A stretch of DNA of 34,122 nt, from the NCBI GenBank assembly GCA_051453625.1, contig JBOZIK010000001.1, forward strand, positions 200,821,004-200,855,125. Direction: 5' to 3'. This DNA is from Welwitschia mirabilis. Its lineage: Eukaryota; Gnetophyta; Gnetopsida; Welwitschiales. Position numbers and translations under genes: made by a program. A model generated the notes under the pieces. That model worked only from the letters and a program-made list of their open reading frames with translations. It was not told where the DNA came from and searched no databases. This document shows positions 19,250 to 29,938 of this stretch, piece after piece (the stretch's first letter is position 1; every line of letters begins with the position of its first letter).

Positions 19250-20347
19250 TGAGTTTGAAGGTAAAATATCTCAATAGAGTCATTGAAGTATACCATTTTT
19301 ACATGATAAGGACCAAGCCATTTAGAGATCAACTTGTTATGTAAAAGATGCACTCAAGTATTATACAAAAGCATTAATTGACTTGGTTTAAAGGATTTAT
19401 GGAGAAGCTTTTTTATCATGATGAAATTTGGCCTAGGATTTTTAGATAAATTATTTATGAGTAGTGCTCATTATTTTCTTATTAAGGTATTAAAGTTATG
19501 TTAACAATAGTGAACATGCTTGTCATGGTTAGATACATTAAGTTAATGAAAATTATGATAAGAGTTATAGCAAAAATCAACATGTAAAATACAAGATTTT
19601 TAATATACAAGTTCATAGGGTGAAAATCCAAGTGAATTATGCCAAGAAATATGGTAAGCCCATAGCACATCATGAAGTCTAAGAGACCAAAATTTCTTAT
19701 TTTTAAAAATACTTTTTTAGAGCATTTTCTTAATCTCTCTAGTAGCATTCTTAGCTTGACCATTTGTTTGAGGATGATAGGCATTTGCTATTTTATGTTT
19801 AATTTATATATAAAAAAGGAGTTTTCCAAAAAATTATTAATGAAGTAGGTGCCATGGTCACTAATTAATATTCTAGAAAAGCCAAACCTATCAAAGATAT
19901 TAGATTTTAGAAAGGAGCACATGGATTTAATATCATTAGTTTGAGTAGAAATTACTTTGAGCCATTTTGTGACATAGATAGCTACCAAGATGTAATTATT
20001 ATTGTAAGAAATGATTTAAGAGGGCCTATAAAGTCTATTCCATAACAATCAAAGGTTTACATTCAAGAATAGATTGTAAGGACATATCATGAAATTTAGT
20101 TAAGCTTTCAAAATGTTGATATGAATCACATATTCTTGCATGATCAAAAAAGTTTTTAAAAAGGGTAGGCCAATAGAAGAGAGCATGAAGAATTTTGATG
20201 GCTATTTTTGACCACTAAAGTATCCTCCACATAACTACTATAACAAAGGAAATTAATATCAAGTTGCTTCCACTCCAACACACATTTACACATGATTTGA
20301 TCTTTACACCTATGATAGAGGTATGGTTTATTCCATTCATAATCCAT
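19250..20347 (-). pseudogene. Integrase remnant, element B
   Basis: Integrase inserts the double-stranded cDNA into the genome. On the minus strand the N-terminal part (about 20347-20060) reads KPYLYHRCKDQIMCKCV, the region ahead of the zinc finger, whose HHCC residues are not intact. The core starts with GIDFIGP (20041-20021), containing the first catalytic Asp. It continues VTKWLKVI, NIFDRFGFSRILISDHGTYF (second catalytic Asp) and YHPQTNGQAKNATREIKKM. The residue equivalent to the third catalytic Glu is Lys (codon at 19752-19750). Next come WSLRLHDVLWAY and the C-terminal KLISKWLGPYHVKMV (about 19340-19265). At least two frameshifts and several stops are present. Order and motifs fit Athila-type integrase. 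Confidence 0.85.
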
Positions 20348-21060
20348 TATTATATGGATAAATAATTTTATTTGATTATAAGTATAATGTTGGGGGATTT
20401 TAAAAGTGATAAATTAGTCCATAATATTAGAATACCAAGGAGAAAGATTTTGAAAGGATATAGCATATAAATCATAAATATAAAACAATTGTTTCTCAAT
20501 GGAAGGAACGAAAGAGAAATGCAAAGGGTTCCTTTCTTGATGGATTCTTGAAAAATGATCAACAACATGATTATGTTGACCTTCTTTATCTATGATGGTT
20601 AAGTTGAATTCTTACATGATAAGTATTCACTGAATAAGTTTAGCAATCAAATCCTTTTTTGTTATAAGATAGTAAATGGCTAAATGATTAGTTTAGACAT
20701 TGGTATAAAAACCAGGAAGGTAATGTCTTATTTTGTCAAGTCAAAAGATGATAGCAAGTATTTCTTTTTTAGTGGTGGTATAGTTTAATTGATCTCCTAA
20801 AATAGTTTACTAGTATAAGTAATAACTTTGTATTTCTTTTCATGCTTTTATTCTAAAACTCTACCTATGATAATATTATTAGCATCACACATTAACTTAA
20901 AATCTATAATCCAATTCAGTCCTTCTACAATGGGTTTAGAAGTTATTTTGTCCTTAATATTTTCAAAGTCAGTTTGACAATTCAATATGGAAATGAAGTA
21001 TTTTGCAAATCTTGGCATAGTCACCAATGAATATTCTATAGATTCTAGCATGGCCAAAAA
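20348..21060 (-). pseudogene. RNase H remnant, element B
   Basis: RNase H degrades the RNA strand of the RNA/DNA hybrid. The minus-strand open frame 21057-20848 ends with TSKPIVEGLNWIIDFKLMCDAN, the typical entry into the RNase H domain, whose first catalytic Asp is in CDAN. The domain end is recognisable as NHVVDHFSRI near 20550. The middle is in broken frames. It lies directly between RT and the integrase N-terminus, as expected for Ty3/gypsy. Confidence 0.75.
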
Positions 21061-21760
21061 ATAATCTCACTTGTTTGATACTAGTTAGAGGAGAGAGGTT
21101 CTTAATGATGTCTATCTTGAAAGGGTCCATTCTAATACCATAATAAGAAATGTGAAGACCAAGTATAATTCTATTCCTTATAAGAAAATGACTCTTCTTC
21201 CAACTAAGATTAAGGTCATATCTATATAATAGTTAAGGACTTTTTATAATCTTTCTAAGATTTATTTAAAAGATTCATCAAAGATAGAAAAATCTTCCAT
21301 AAAGATCTTAATAGATTCCTCAATCATATTTAAGAAAATACCCATTATGATGCTTTGGAAGGTTCTTAGATCATTACATAGGCTAAAGGACATTCTTTTA
21401 AAGGTAAAAGTACCAAAAGGGGGAGTGAAGGTTATCTTAGATTGATCTTTTTTAGTAATGCATAGTTGGTTATAATGACTATATCCATTAAGAAAATAAT
21501 AGTAAGCATGGCCTATCAAGAACTTAATCAAGAAAAGGCAAGGGATAATGATCTTTCTTAATTACATCATTAAGTTTTCTAAAATCAATGCATACTCATC
21601 ACTTTCCTCCATTTTTAAGTACTTCAATAAGAGAGCTAACCCATTTACTATCTGAAGGGGTATAAATGATAACTAAATCCATAAGTTTGATTATTTCTTT
21701 TGGACTACTTATTTAATAATAAGATTACATTTTTTTTAAGGTTACCTAATCGGTTTAGGA
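21061..21760 (-). pseudogene. Reverse transcriptase remnant, element B
   Basis: The minus-strand frame 21531-21262 (89 codons) contains FLNGYSHYNQL, KITFTPPFGTFTFKRMSFSL and IFMEDFSIFDESFK. These are the conserved RT blocks around the first catalytic Asp, the finger-palm motif and the F-x-D-D active site. The first catalytic Asp is Asn (codon 21489-21487) and the first Asp of the DD pair is Glu (21297-21295); only the second Asp remains, so the enzyme would be dead even without the stops. Upstream, about 21720-21600, PSDSKWVSSL is readable. The active-site style (F-M-D-D-F-S) is characteristic of Athila and related plant gypsy elements. Confidence 0.9.
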
Positions 21761-22259
21761 TTGTCCTCTAGGAAAATTTTGTATTAAACAATATGAAAAG
21801 AAATAGCACTAAGATATTTATAAGTTCAAGCAAAAGCTTCTATTTTTGAAGTAAGAAGTTGAATTAAGGTTTTTCTTGGGAAGGATGAAGTTGAGAACTA
21901 TAATTAATGGCTTATTAGGATTGTTATTTAAGAAAATGTATTATAAACCATTAGGTAGGTCTTTAAGTTGAAGATCATTTTCATTTTTCATAGTTGTATA
22001 ACACCCATCTTGATGTAAAATATTTTCAATGGATCTTATATGTTGGATATTGTGGTTAAGTATGGGTTTAAAGTTCTCATGAGAATCATCCTTAAAAGAA
22101 TGGTTTAAGAGATCTTGATTAATATTGTAAGGATTAGAGAAGTTTAAATATTTAATAATAATTAGAAAATTCCTCTTCGTCATTCAACAAGGTAGAGTCA
22201 TTTAATGAAAGGAGCCTTTCTTTTAAAGGATGATATTGAACTAATGTAGAGGACCTAAC
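21761..22259 (-). pseudogene. Protease-to-RT linker, element B
   Basis: The minus-strand frame 22183-21941 includes NPYNINQDLLNHSFKDD, IRSIENILHQDGCYT and NDLQLKDLPNGL. It then continues in other frames as YIFLNNNPNKPLIIVLNF. Elements A and C have the same text in degraded form, and both lose similarity to B shortly after this point. Confidence 0.7.
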
Positions 22260-22680
22260 CTTTTCTTCCATGTCTAATTCATCTCCCATGCTTTTCTTAG
22301 TAGCATCAAATACTCTGATACTATACTTTTTATTACCTATATAAACTTCANNNNNNNNNNNNNNNNNNNNNNNNNNNNNNNNNNNNNNNNNNNNNNNNNN
22401 NNNNNNNNNNNNNNNNNNNNNNNNNNNNNNNNNNNNNNNNNNNNNNNNNNNNNNNNNNNNNNNNNNNNNNNNNNNNNNNNNNNNNNNNNNNNNNNNNNNN
22501 NNNNNNNNNNNNNNNNNNNATTATTGCATTAGCTAATTCCAACACTATTCTAGTAGGTTCAATCCTCCCTTCTAATTTAAACTTTCTACAAATGTGCAAA
22601 GGTATAATATTTACACTTACTGCTATGTCTACTAAGGCTTTTTTGATTTTTTTATTTTCTTTTAAAATAATACAAATAGT
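22260..22680 (-). pseudogene. Protease remnant, element B
   Basis: The minus strand reads KENKKIKKALVDIAVSVNIIP, then LHICRKFKLEGRIEPTRIVLELANAI up to the gap (22519). The active site D-x-G is here D-I-A (codons 22629-22621), so the Gly after the catalytic Asp is replaced by Ala. The gap 22351-22519 (169 N) hides the middle. The remaining tail near 22320 (SIRVF) matches element A. Shared order with gag upstream and linker downstream supports the call. Confidence 0.8.
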
Positions 22681-23028
22681 GAATTACTTTAAATCTTAAA
22701 CTTAGAACATTTTTGGAAAACTAAGTTGAAAAAGAATTACATAATGAACATTTTGTTTGGGATTGTCCTGTTTTCTACTTACTAAGTCCTTCCAAATTTT
22801 ATTATACTTGAGGTTGTCTTGAAGGATCTTACAAAAGGGTAAGTTGATAGTAAAATCATTCATAATTACCTTTAAATACTCATTATAAGTTAGATTAATG
22901 TTTAATCTATTCATCCATGGGATAGTCTTCTTCTTTAAATGTTGGTTATTATTGTTGAATTTAGAGTTGAGGGTGGCAAGAAGGTCTGGTTGATCAAGAA
23001 TGTAAACATCATCTTTTTGAGGTCTTCT
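22681..23028 (-). pseudogene. Gag-protease spacer, element B, ending at the nested insertion
   Basis: The minus-strand frame 22914-22702 (70 codons) reads MNRLNINLTYNEYLKVIMND, FTINLPFCKILQDNLKYNKI and WKDLVSRKQ, matching the spacer between gag and protease in A and C. Similarity to element A continues to about 23028 (GATCAAGAAT..CATCTTTTTGAGGT), then stops abruptly where the LTR at 23033 begins. Confidence 0.75.
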
Positions 23029-23032
23029 ATTG

Positions 23033-24077
23033 TGCTATCAATTTGTAGTTATTTAATGGATTTTTATGAGTTTTTTAATAGGACATTTACATATGTTTAG
23101 GTGTAATTATGAGGATTTTAAAGAATCAATAGAAAATCTTAGAAATGTGTAATTCTTAGCAAAATTTATGACCTTTATAGCACATTATAATACTTATGGC
23201 TATGTAAAAAGATTTCTAATAGAAAAGGATAGCTTCTATTAACTAGATGATAAAAAAGACCATCATCCCCTTGATAGGTATAACAATGACACTATTAGAT
23301 GCTGATATGAACTACTAAGTCATTTGCTAAGTCACCTATTCAACAATATTTTATAAAGAGATGCCATTTTCATCATGGTCCAGATGACAGTCAAGATGAT
23401 ACTAACATTATAACTGACTGTGACAGCTGACCCTTGATTGTTTCATCCATTTCTTATCTTTAAAGAAGAATGTATTTTAGTGCCTTTTATTTTTCATAAT
23501 CTATAATCCTATAAATGAGTTTCCCTTTGAATTGGCTATCTATATTTGATGTACTGAAAATTCTCATGATAGGAGATTTAAGCGTGGAAGATCCATCTCA
23601 AGAGTTATAGAAAGACATTCACTTGGTGGAGTCTTATGCATCCTACATTGAGGTCCAACTATTTTTTAACCTAGATGTTGTTCTAGTTTATATCTATTTT
23701 CATTATTGCATATTATTTTGTCAGATGTTCCTTATGATTTATGTTACTATTGATCTAATGATAATTTCATTAGTAATATAGATCTTAAGAGCATCCTTTA
23801 TCAAGGCTGAAAAGAAGTAGTACAGTTTTATATTGCATTAAATTTAGTTAGTTGCATTTTGCATTTGCATTTCATCTTTTATTTTCTATATTATTTTTAG
23901 ATGCTAGTTATCATTTACTTATGAAAAGCAATGTTAGTCTCATCTCATAGTCTTCAACAAGAATACGACATTTAAGTTCAATCCCACTCATACTAGTATG
24001 TTGTATTATGTAGGATATCTATTTATTTATGAAATGATAAAATATTTTTTAGTATAAAACACTTGTACAAATATGCA
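23033..24077 (+). repeat. LTR1 of the nested block (about 1.05 kb)
   Basis: Begins TGCTATCAATTTG and ends AAATATGCA. From 23046 it aligns with LTR3 from 31826 (TAGTTATTT(A/G)ATG..TTTTATGAG). LTR3's first ~150 bp after the polypurine tract are missing or deleted here. It contains CTATAAATG at 23509-23517 and a GCATTTTGCATTTGCATTTC repeat near 23855. Confidence 0.75.
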
Positions 24078-24088
24078 CTTAAAAAAAT

Positions 24089-24106
24089 TGGTGTCATTGG
24101 TGAGGA
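24089..24106 (+). promoter_or_regulatory. Primer-binding site 1 (tRNA-Asp type)
   Basis: TGGTGTCATTGGTGAGGA matches 12 of 18 bases of TGGCGCCGTTGCCGGGGA. Five of six differences are C-to-T or G-to-A. It lies 11 bases after LTR1. Confidence 0.72.
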
Positions 24107-24480
24107 AGGATACTAAGGAGTATAAAGATTGTCATTATTCAGGTGAGTACATCGGATTTACATTTGGTTATTTATCCATAGTGATGTTGTATTTTTATGA
24201 GAAATCATAAGTTTTATATTTATAGGTTTTTACTTTTGTTTTTCTATAGTAAAATAGCCATTGTTTCTTCTATCATCTAGAAATTTCTTAATCTATGATA
24301 GATATAATGATCAAATTTTTCCTTCTAATGAAAATAATAGCATGTAAAAAGATGATGACAATGGTAAAGAAGAAGATGATGATGACATTGAAATATTAGA
24401 TCATATCCCTTATTTTCACATACTTTGTAAGGATGAAGGAGTTTCACCATTAAAAGAGGCTTATATTTTGATATTAATAG
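24107..24480 (+). other. Leader following LTR1, running into a gap
   Basis: 24107-24290 matches the leader after LTR2 (25356-25510): GAGTACAT(C/T)GGATTT, AGTGATGTT and TTTCTAT. 24348-24480 is an open 44-codon acidic stretch (KDDDNGKEEDDDDIEILDH) that meets the gap; no counterpart is seen in element C. The gap 24481-24580 has 100 N, a conventional size, so missing internal sequence may be long. Confidence 0.55.
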
Positions 24481-24580
24481 NNNNNNNNNNNNNNNNNNNN
24501 NNNNNNNNNNNNNNNNNNNNNNNNNNNNNNNNNNNNNNNNNNNNNNNNNNNNNNNNNNNNNNNNNNNNNNNNNNNNNNNN

Positions 24581-25329
24581 AAGTCGACTACTGAGACACT
24601 GATGAGTAATATTTTGTAATGAGCTATCATGCCCTATGTCATCTGAATGATAGTTAGGATTACACTAATAATGTAACTAACTCTGATAGTCGATCCTTGT
24701 CTATTTTGTTTGTCTCTTATTTATAAAAGAGCATGTACTGCAGTTCCTTCTATTTATCATTTTCTAGTCTGTAACCCTATAAATAAGACCCTCTTAGATA
24801 CTCCTCTCTATCTTCATTGCACTAGAAATTTTCATAATAGGAGATCAAAGGGTAGAAGACCCATCTGAAGTATTGTAGAAAGATGTTCCCTTGATGGAGG
24901 ACTATGCATCCTTCATTGAGGCCTAACTGTTTTTAATCTAGATGTTTGATTCCTTTTAATATAAAACTCTATTTTTATTTTGTACATGTTAGTTTGGCAA
25001 ATGTACCTTATGGTTTATGTTTCCCTTAATCTCATAATAATTTCTTAGATGATATAGGTCTTAAGGGTATCCTTTATTAAGGCTAAAAGTAAGTAGTTTA
25101 AATTTATTTTGCTTTGTATTACATCTTTATTTTTTGCACAATTCTTTAATTTTGATTACTTTACTTTGGTGAAAATTAATCCTTATTCTTCTCTCATAAG
25201 TTTTCAATGAGATTATGACATTTGGGCTTACTCCCAACTATACTAGATTGTTGTATTATGAAAGATATCTATTTTTATTTATGAATGATAAGATTTTTTT
25301 GAGCATAAATATTGCAGAAATACACACCA
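24581..25329 (+). repeat. LTR2 = 5' LTR of element C (left part lost in the gap)
   Basis: About 80% similar by eye to LTR3 from 32105 to its end, for example CTATCATG(C/T)CCTATGTCATC and AATGTAACTAACT. It ends TACACACCA at 25329. It contains two TATA-like boxes, TATAAAAGAG (24722-24731) and CTATAAATA (24777-24785). Confidence 0.8.
24777..24785 (+). promoter_or_regulatory. TATA box of LTR2
   Basis: CTATAAATA in CCCTATAAATAAGAC, identical in LTR3 (32309-32317). A second TATA-like box lies 55 bp upstream in both. Confidence 0.6.
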
Positions 25330-25337
25330 TAAAAAAT

Positions 25338-25355
25338 TGGTACCATTGCTAGGAA
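25338..25355 (+). promoter_or_regulatory. Primer-binding site 2 (tRNA-Asp type), element C
   Basis: TGGTACCATTGCTAGGAA differs from TGGCGCCGTTGCCGGGGA at six of 18 positions, all C-to-T or G-to-A, mostly in former CpG sites. Confidence 0.78.
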
Positions 25356-25806
25356 AGGCTATTGAGGAGCATGAAGATTTTTATGGTTCAAGTGAGTACA
25401 TTGGATTTTTATTTGATTATTTATTTGTAGTGATGTTTTACTCTATTTAAAATCATAGTTTTTCTATTTACAGTTTTTCAATTTTCAGTTTTAGTATTAA
25501 AATAACCATCATCCCCTCTATTGTTTCCATTCTAGAAAAGATGATAGTATTAATTTTAGTTTTTATTTTTAGTTTTTATTTTTAGATTTTAATTTTCTAT
25601 AATAAAATCAGTTTCTATCATCTCCTTTATCATTTAGATGATCAGGAAGACAACAACCAGTGTTTTTATTTTTGGCTTTCCACTTTGTTAGGTTTTTCTT
25701 TTCTACTCTTTATGCCCATTATTCCTTCTATTATCCCCATGATAGTTAGAATGATTATTTTCTATTTTTGATCTTGTTTTCTATTATTTTCTATTTGCCT
25801 AATGCT
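25356..25806 (+). other. Untranslated leader of element C with repeated palindromic motif copies
   Basis: T-rich DNA with (TTTTTAG)-type tandem words near 25550-25600 and three degenerate copies of a TCATCCCC..ATGATAGTTAG motif (25508-25548, 25613-25650, 25724-25755) that also occurs in LTR U3 regions. Confidence 0.55.
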
Positions 25807-27440
25807 ATGACATAATCAACCTAGAGAAGAAGTATTAGAGAGAAAGGCTGTTGATAGAAAAGAACATTAGAGAAGTATTAGTAAACTTAGAAATCGAATT
25901 GGAAAAGAAATCTCCAAGTGTATACAATCCTTCTTCTAAATTTATTTTTTCTGAATTAGATTTCATTAAAGAAAATCTTTTAGAAAGGGAAAATTACTGT
26001 AAAATATCTAGTGCTACCCAAAAATAACAATAACTTTTAGGGTTTTCAACTTCTAATCCTAATGCAAACCTTACATTCAGGGAATTACTAGCCAATAAGA
26101 AATGAGAGATTTAAACCTATTTTGATTTTTTCCTAGGAGATGATGTTGAACTAAAGAACTTAAATGCCTACCTAATCTTTAGTGGAGAAGATGATGAGGA
26201 TCCCCTCCAATACATTATAGACATAGAAAAATTAATTCTTACCTTAGGGAATGGAAAAAAAAGATAGTAATAGAACATACATGATAATCTTTCCCATGAA
26301 ATTAAAAGGTAAAGCTAAAAATTGGATAAAATCATATTCCAGAAAAGTCTAAAATCTAGGGATCAAGTTTAAGAAACTTTTATTAAAATATTCATGAGTG
26401 AAGAAACTATTAGAAAAAGGAAAAAGGAAGTAACAAACTTTCAAGAAAAACCAAATGAGAGTTATTCCACATATAAATGTTTCTTCATAGCAATCCATTC
26501 TAATCCAGTAGATTCTTTTTCAAAAGAAGAATTAGCTAAATAATTTTATAATGGACTAAATCTTTACATAAAACAACTTGTAGACTTATCTTATGATGGA
26601 AATCTTATTAATCTCACATTAGAAATTACCTGGACAAAATTTGAAAAACTTATGAAGGTTAGTAAAGTTGGCTAATGCACTGTAGGCTAACTTATTAAAA
26701 ATTTAAAAGAGTTTAAATAAGGAAAAGAGATGGATTACAACCCTACAAATCTGATTCAAAATTTCACAATCACCCTAGATAAATATACTAAAATGATTTT
26801 ACATGCCAAATCAGTAATTAAGGAAAATATTATGCCAAATTGTGACTTATGCGAAGATAATTACCACATAACTAAAAACTATTCTCTATTACCAACATAC
26901 AAAGAAAGAATATATGAAGAAATTTATGCTTTTAATCAATCATCTTAAAACTTTAAAAATCAAAATTAGGCACAACCTAGGTTGAATAATCATTTTCAAA
27001 ATAATTTTCAACCTTTCAAAAATCAAATTCAAAATCCATACTATCAATCAAGTTTATCTAAGTTCTAACATTCCAAAGATCCATTCACAAACTTTTTGGA
27101 TGAATTCAAGAAATCATAAGAAATAACAAATTCCAAACTTGAGAACTTAGTAAATTTCCTTTAACAAATAATGTAGGCAAGTTAAAAACCACAAGGCTCA
27201 TTAGCAATACAACCTTTATCAAACCCCAATGAAATGAAAAAAGACTAGAAGGTTGTAATAAGAAGTGAACAAGAAAATGAAGAATCAAGCTCCTAAAATA
27301 ACATTCAAGATAATTAAAAAGAGGAAGACATTAAAATATTATAAGATTATTCTCTTAATAAAAACAAAAAGAAAAGTTCTTCACAAAAGCAAATAGCTAT
27401 CGCTTGACTTAATAAGGTTAATAATAATTCAACTTTTAAC
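25807..27440 (+). pseudogene. Gag remnant, element C
   Basis: Gag forms the virus-like particle. The plus strand starts near ATG 25807 and soon breaks. Readable blocks in order: EVLVNLEIELEKKSPSVYN (25870 on), FRELLANKK (26082), DDVELKNLNAYLIF, EDPLQYI.DIEKLILTL, MKLKGKAKNWIKSYS, EEL.K.FYNGLNLYIKQLVDL (about 26525-26590) and LTLEITWTKFEKLM. The knuckle CDLCEDNYHITKNY lies in the open frame 26730-26948; the last Cys of the CCHC knuckle is Tyr. An Asn/Gln-rich tail follows (NHFQNNFQPFKNQ). The block order is that of plant Ty3/gypsy gag. Frameshifts and stops are frequent. Confidence 0.85.
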
Positions 27441-28055
27441 AAACATCTTAAAGCCTTAATGAAAAATGTGAGTGTCAACTTACCCTTTTGGAAAATTTTG
27501 TAACAAACTCTAGGATACTCAAACTATTGAAAGACTTAATAAGAAGAAAATAAAAATGAGTTATCCGTAGAAAAATCTTTCTAGCACAATTACTCATGAA
27601 TTTAGTATTATAAAAATCATTTAAATTTAAAGATTCAAGGTTAAAAATTGTGAATATTTTATTAGAGGAAAACAAAAAGATTAGGAAAGCTTTAATAAAC
27701 ATTGGAGTGAGTGTTAATGTTATGCCAGTTTACATTTGCAAGAAACTTAGTTTAGAGGGTAAAACAAAGTCTACTTAGCTTGTTTTAGAGTTTATAGACA
27801 CTTCAGTTAAAAAATCCTTAAGGATCATCAAAGATTTAGTAATCCAAATTGAAGAGGACCACTACCGAATGGATGTAATTGTCATAGAAGTTAAACATAA
27901 TAGAGGATACCCATTACCTCTAGGATGAGCCTTTTATTCAACAGCCTTGACATAAGAACTGGGATGATGAAGTGTTACTTTGAAAATAAAACATTTACAA
28001 TTAGATTTTTTAATGCAGTAGAAAAAGACCTCAGTGATAATGAAATGGACATTAA
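27441..28055 (+). pseudogene. Gag-protease spacer and protease remnant, element C
   Basis: MKNVSVNLPFWKIL (27462 on) is the conserved spacer. The protease active-site region reads KIRKALINIGVSVNVMPVY. The catalytic Asp is Asn (codon 27698-27700), so the protease could not be active. It continues KKLSLEGKTKST, a stop, LVLEFIDTSVKKSLRIIKD, LVIQIEEDHYRMDVIVIEV and GYPLPLG-stop-AFY, then MKCYFENKTFTIRFFNAVEK in another frame. Order and text match elements A and B. The gap 28056-28096 (41 N) follows. Confidence 0.83.
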
Positions 28056-28096
28056 NNNNNNNNNNNNNNNNNNNNNNNNNNNNNNNNNNNNNNNNN

Positions 28097-28470
28097 TTAA
28101 AAAAAAAGAGATGACATTACATGAACCTATGATTTATGGTGACACAGTTAATACATCTAACTTTAAAAATGAAGAAGACATGAAACCTTTAGACTACAGG
28201 GATGACTAATATTAGATGAAAACTCATCCCTTAAGGAAGATTGTTGACTACATGAGTTAAAAATTAAAAATCATAATTTGAATTTGAATACGAAAAATCT
28301 TTCTAATGGACTAAAACATAATTTTTTTTAATAATAATCAAAACACAACTCTCATAATCAATGAAAATCTTTTACAAGAGTTAACATTAATCTCCAATTT
28401 GACTTTCACAATTCATGCTTTCATGTAATCTTAAAGAGTTTTATCTAATTATCTTTCTTTTTCTCCAATT
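28097..28470 (+). pseudogene. Protease-to-RT linker of element C, ending before RT
   Basis: Reads NENSSLKEDC-type sequence and then LSNGLKHNFFNNNQNTTLII in shifted frames, matching LPNGL..YIFLNNNPNKPLII in B. Similarity ends near 28470. No RT, RNase H or integrase motif appears between here and the 3' region, so element C has lost them, with a left breakpoint in the same linker as element A. Confidence 0.65.
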
Positions 28471-29340
28471 AATTTTACTTAAAAATAATTGTATACCTTT
28501 TATGTTTTATCAAATAATTAACTTCTAGTTCGGACCTTATTACTTTGATAGAATGCAATATCCTTAGACCATCAAAACACATTCTTTTTCTTTTTCTTTT
28601 TTTTTTAAATAAAAATGTTGAGTAGGTTTTTAAGATTTGAATAAAATTTGTTTAGTTTGCTTAAAGTATTTTATTTTTCTATTTATGTTTTATGATTTTG
28701 ACTGTGATTTTATTTTTAGCTTTCTATTTTAGTTTTTTATGTGTATCATATATTCTGTCATAGCCATGATAGTCAAGATGATAATCTTTATTTTTATTTT
28801 TTAATCTCTAGTTTTCTAATAAATTTCTATTTTCTATCTTTACTTTCTATGTCTATCATTCCTTATGTCTTCTAGATAACAAAAGAAATAATTTTTAGTT
28901 ATTTTAGTTTTTTATTATTTTTAAAAAATACATTTTGATGGATCTATTAAAATTTCTGACTTGAGCACATAAGAATTTTAGAAAGTTAATGGAAAAAGGA
29001 GGAAAATATTCAAGCAATCATCTAAATTTTCTCTTAGCTTTTTCCTTTAGAGGTCATTATGACATTATTTAATTATCTTTCAAACATGACTTATGTATTT
29101 GTTTTCATGATTAGTCTTTTGACTTGAACATTCCATAGTGATAAGATTAAATTCATCTAATCTTAAAACATTCACACATTTATGAACTTTATTTTGAAGG
29201 AAGATGCTTTATTTTTAATAATTTTCTCAATGGTAAAAAGATCTTAGATTGTTTAAGGGTATTGTTTTCTGTCTTCATCTTACCTAAGTCTTTTGGAGTA
29301 TTTGGTTATGTGGAATGTTCTTTGTGAAGAGGGGAGAAAG
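28471..29340 (+). other. T-rich internal DNA of element C; part resembles its own leader
   Basis: 28600-28960 repeats the TTTTATTTTTAG..TTTTCTATT words and the TGTCAT..CCATGATAGTCAAGATGAT motif (28751-28784) seen in the leader at 25490-25800. The rest shows nothing recognisable. No coding sequence seen. Confidence 0.45.
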
Positions 29341-29360
29341 AAATAAAGAGTAAAATAATA

Positions 29361-29938
29361 TCATGATGTTTTACTTGAAATATTTTAAAAACATGATCAC
29401 CATGATGTCCTACTATGAGTACACTGGGATGAATATTTCTAAAAGGAAACTTTAATAGTGTAATATGATTATTGTGGGAACTCCATTAGAAGGTCACTTG
29501 TCCATGTTTTATGGATCCTTACTTCTTTGACTGTGATTGCACTCCCCTCATCATGGATAATTAAGTTGTAATAAACTTTAAGGCTATCGGATCAATGGTA
29601 TTCCTGGTATCATCAGAGGCATTGCTTGTTTCTTAGACTCTCAGTCTTTTCACATGATCATTTTATTTCTTGAGATTCAGGTGTTTGTTTTGAGATGTTA
29701 GCAAGTGAATTTATTTTTTAATTAATTCTTTGGTCTAATTATTTATTGTTTTTTTAGCATCATCATAAACATCACCTTATCAAATGAAATTTTTTTATGC
29801 ATCAAGTCATGCATTTTTAAATCAAATGATGTTATGATTTTTTTCATATGATTTTACTAGGTTAAATTTCCAATAGGAAGGTTATATTCTTTATGATACC
29901 TTATGTTCATTCTTTTTGTTTTTTTTATTAATCAGTTA
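29361..29938 (+). repeat. Tandem duplication in the 3' region of element C, copy 1
   Basis: TCATGATGTTTTA, AACATG(A/G)TCACCATGATGTCCTAC, GTGGGAACTCCA and CTC(A)CCTCATCATGGATAAT, followed by a GCATCAAGTCATGCATTTT block, recur about 1.37 kb downstream (30733 on) with perhaps 15-20% divergence. The minus strand carries the antisense frame (WSSHNNHITLLK). Confidence 0.75.

Noticed and set aside
24348-24480. Acidic 44-codon open stretch after LTR1 considered as a gene fragment
   Set aside because: No start codon, a stop immediately upstream, GAT/GAA triplet-repeat character and truncation by the gap; kept only as a note in the leader entry.
27475-27702. 75-codon minus-strand open frame over the element C gag-protease spacer
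   Set aside because: Shadow of the plus-strand degraded gag-protease reading; its translation has no family pattern.
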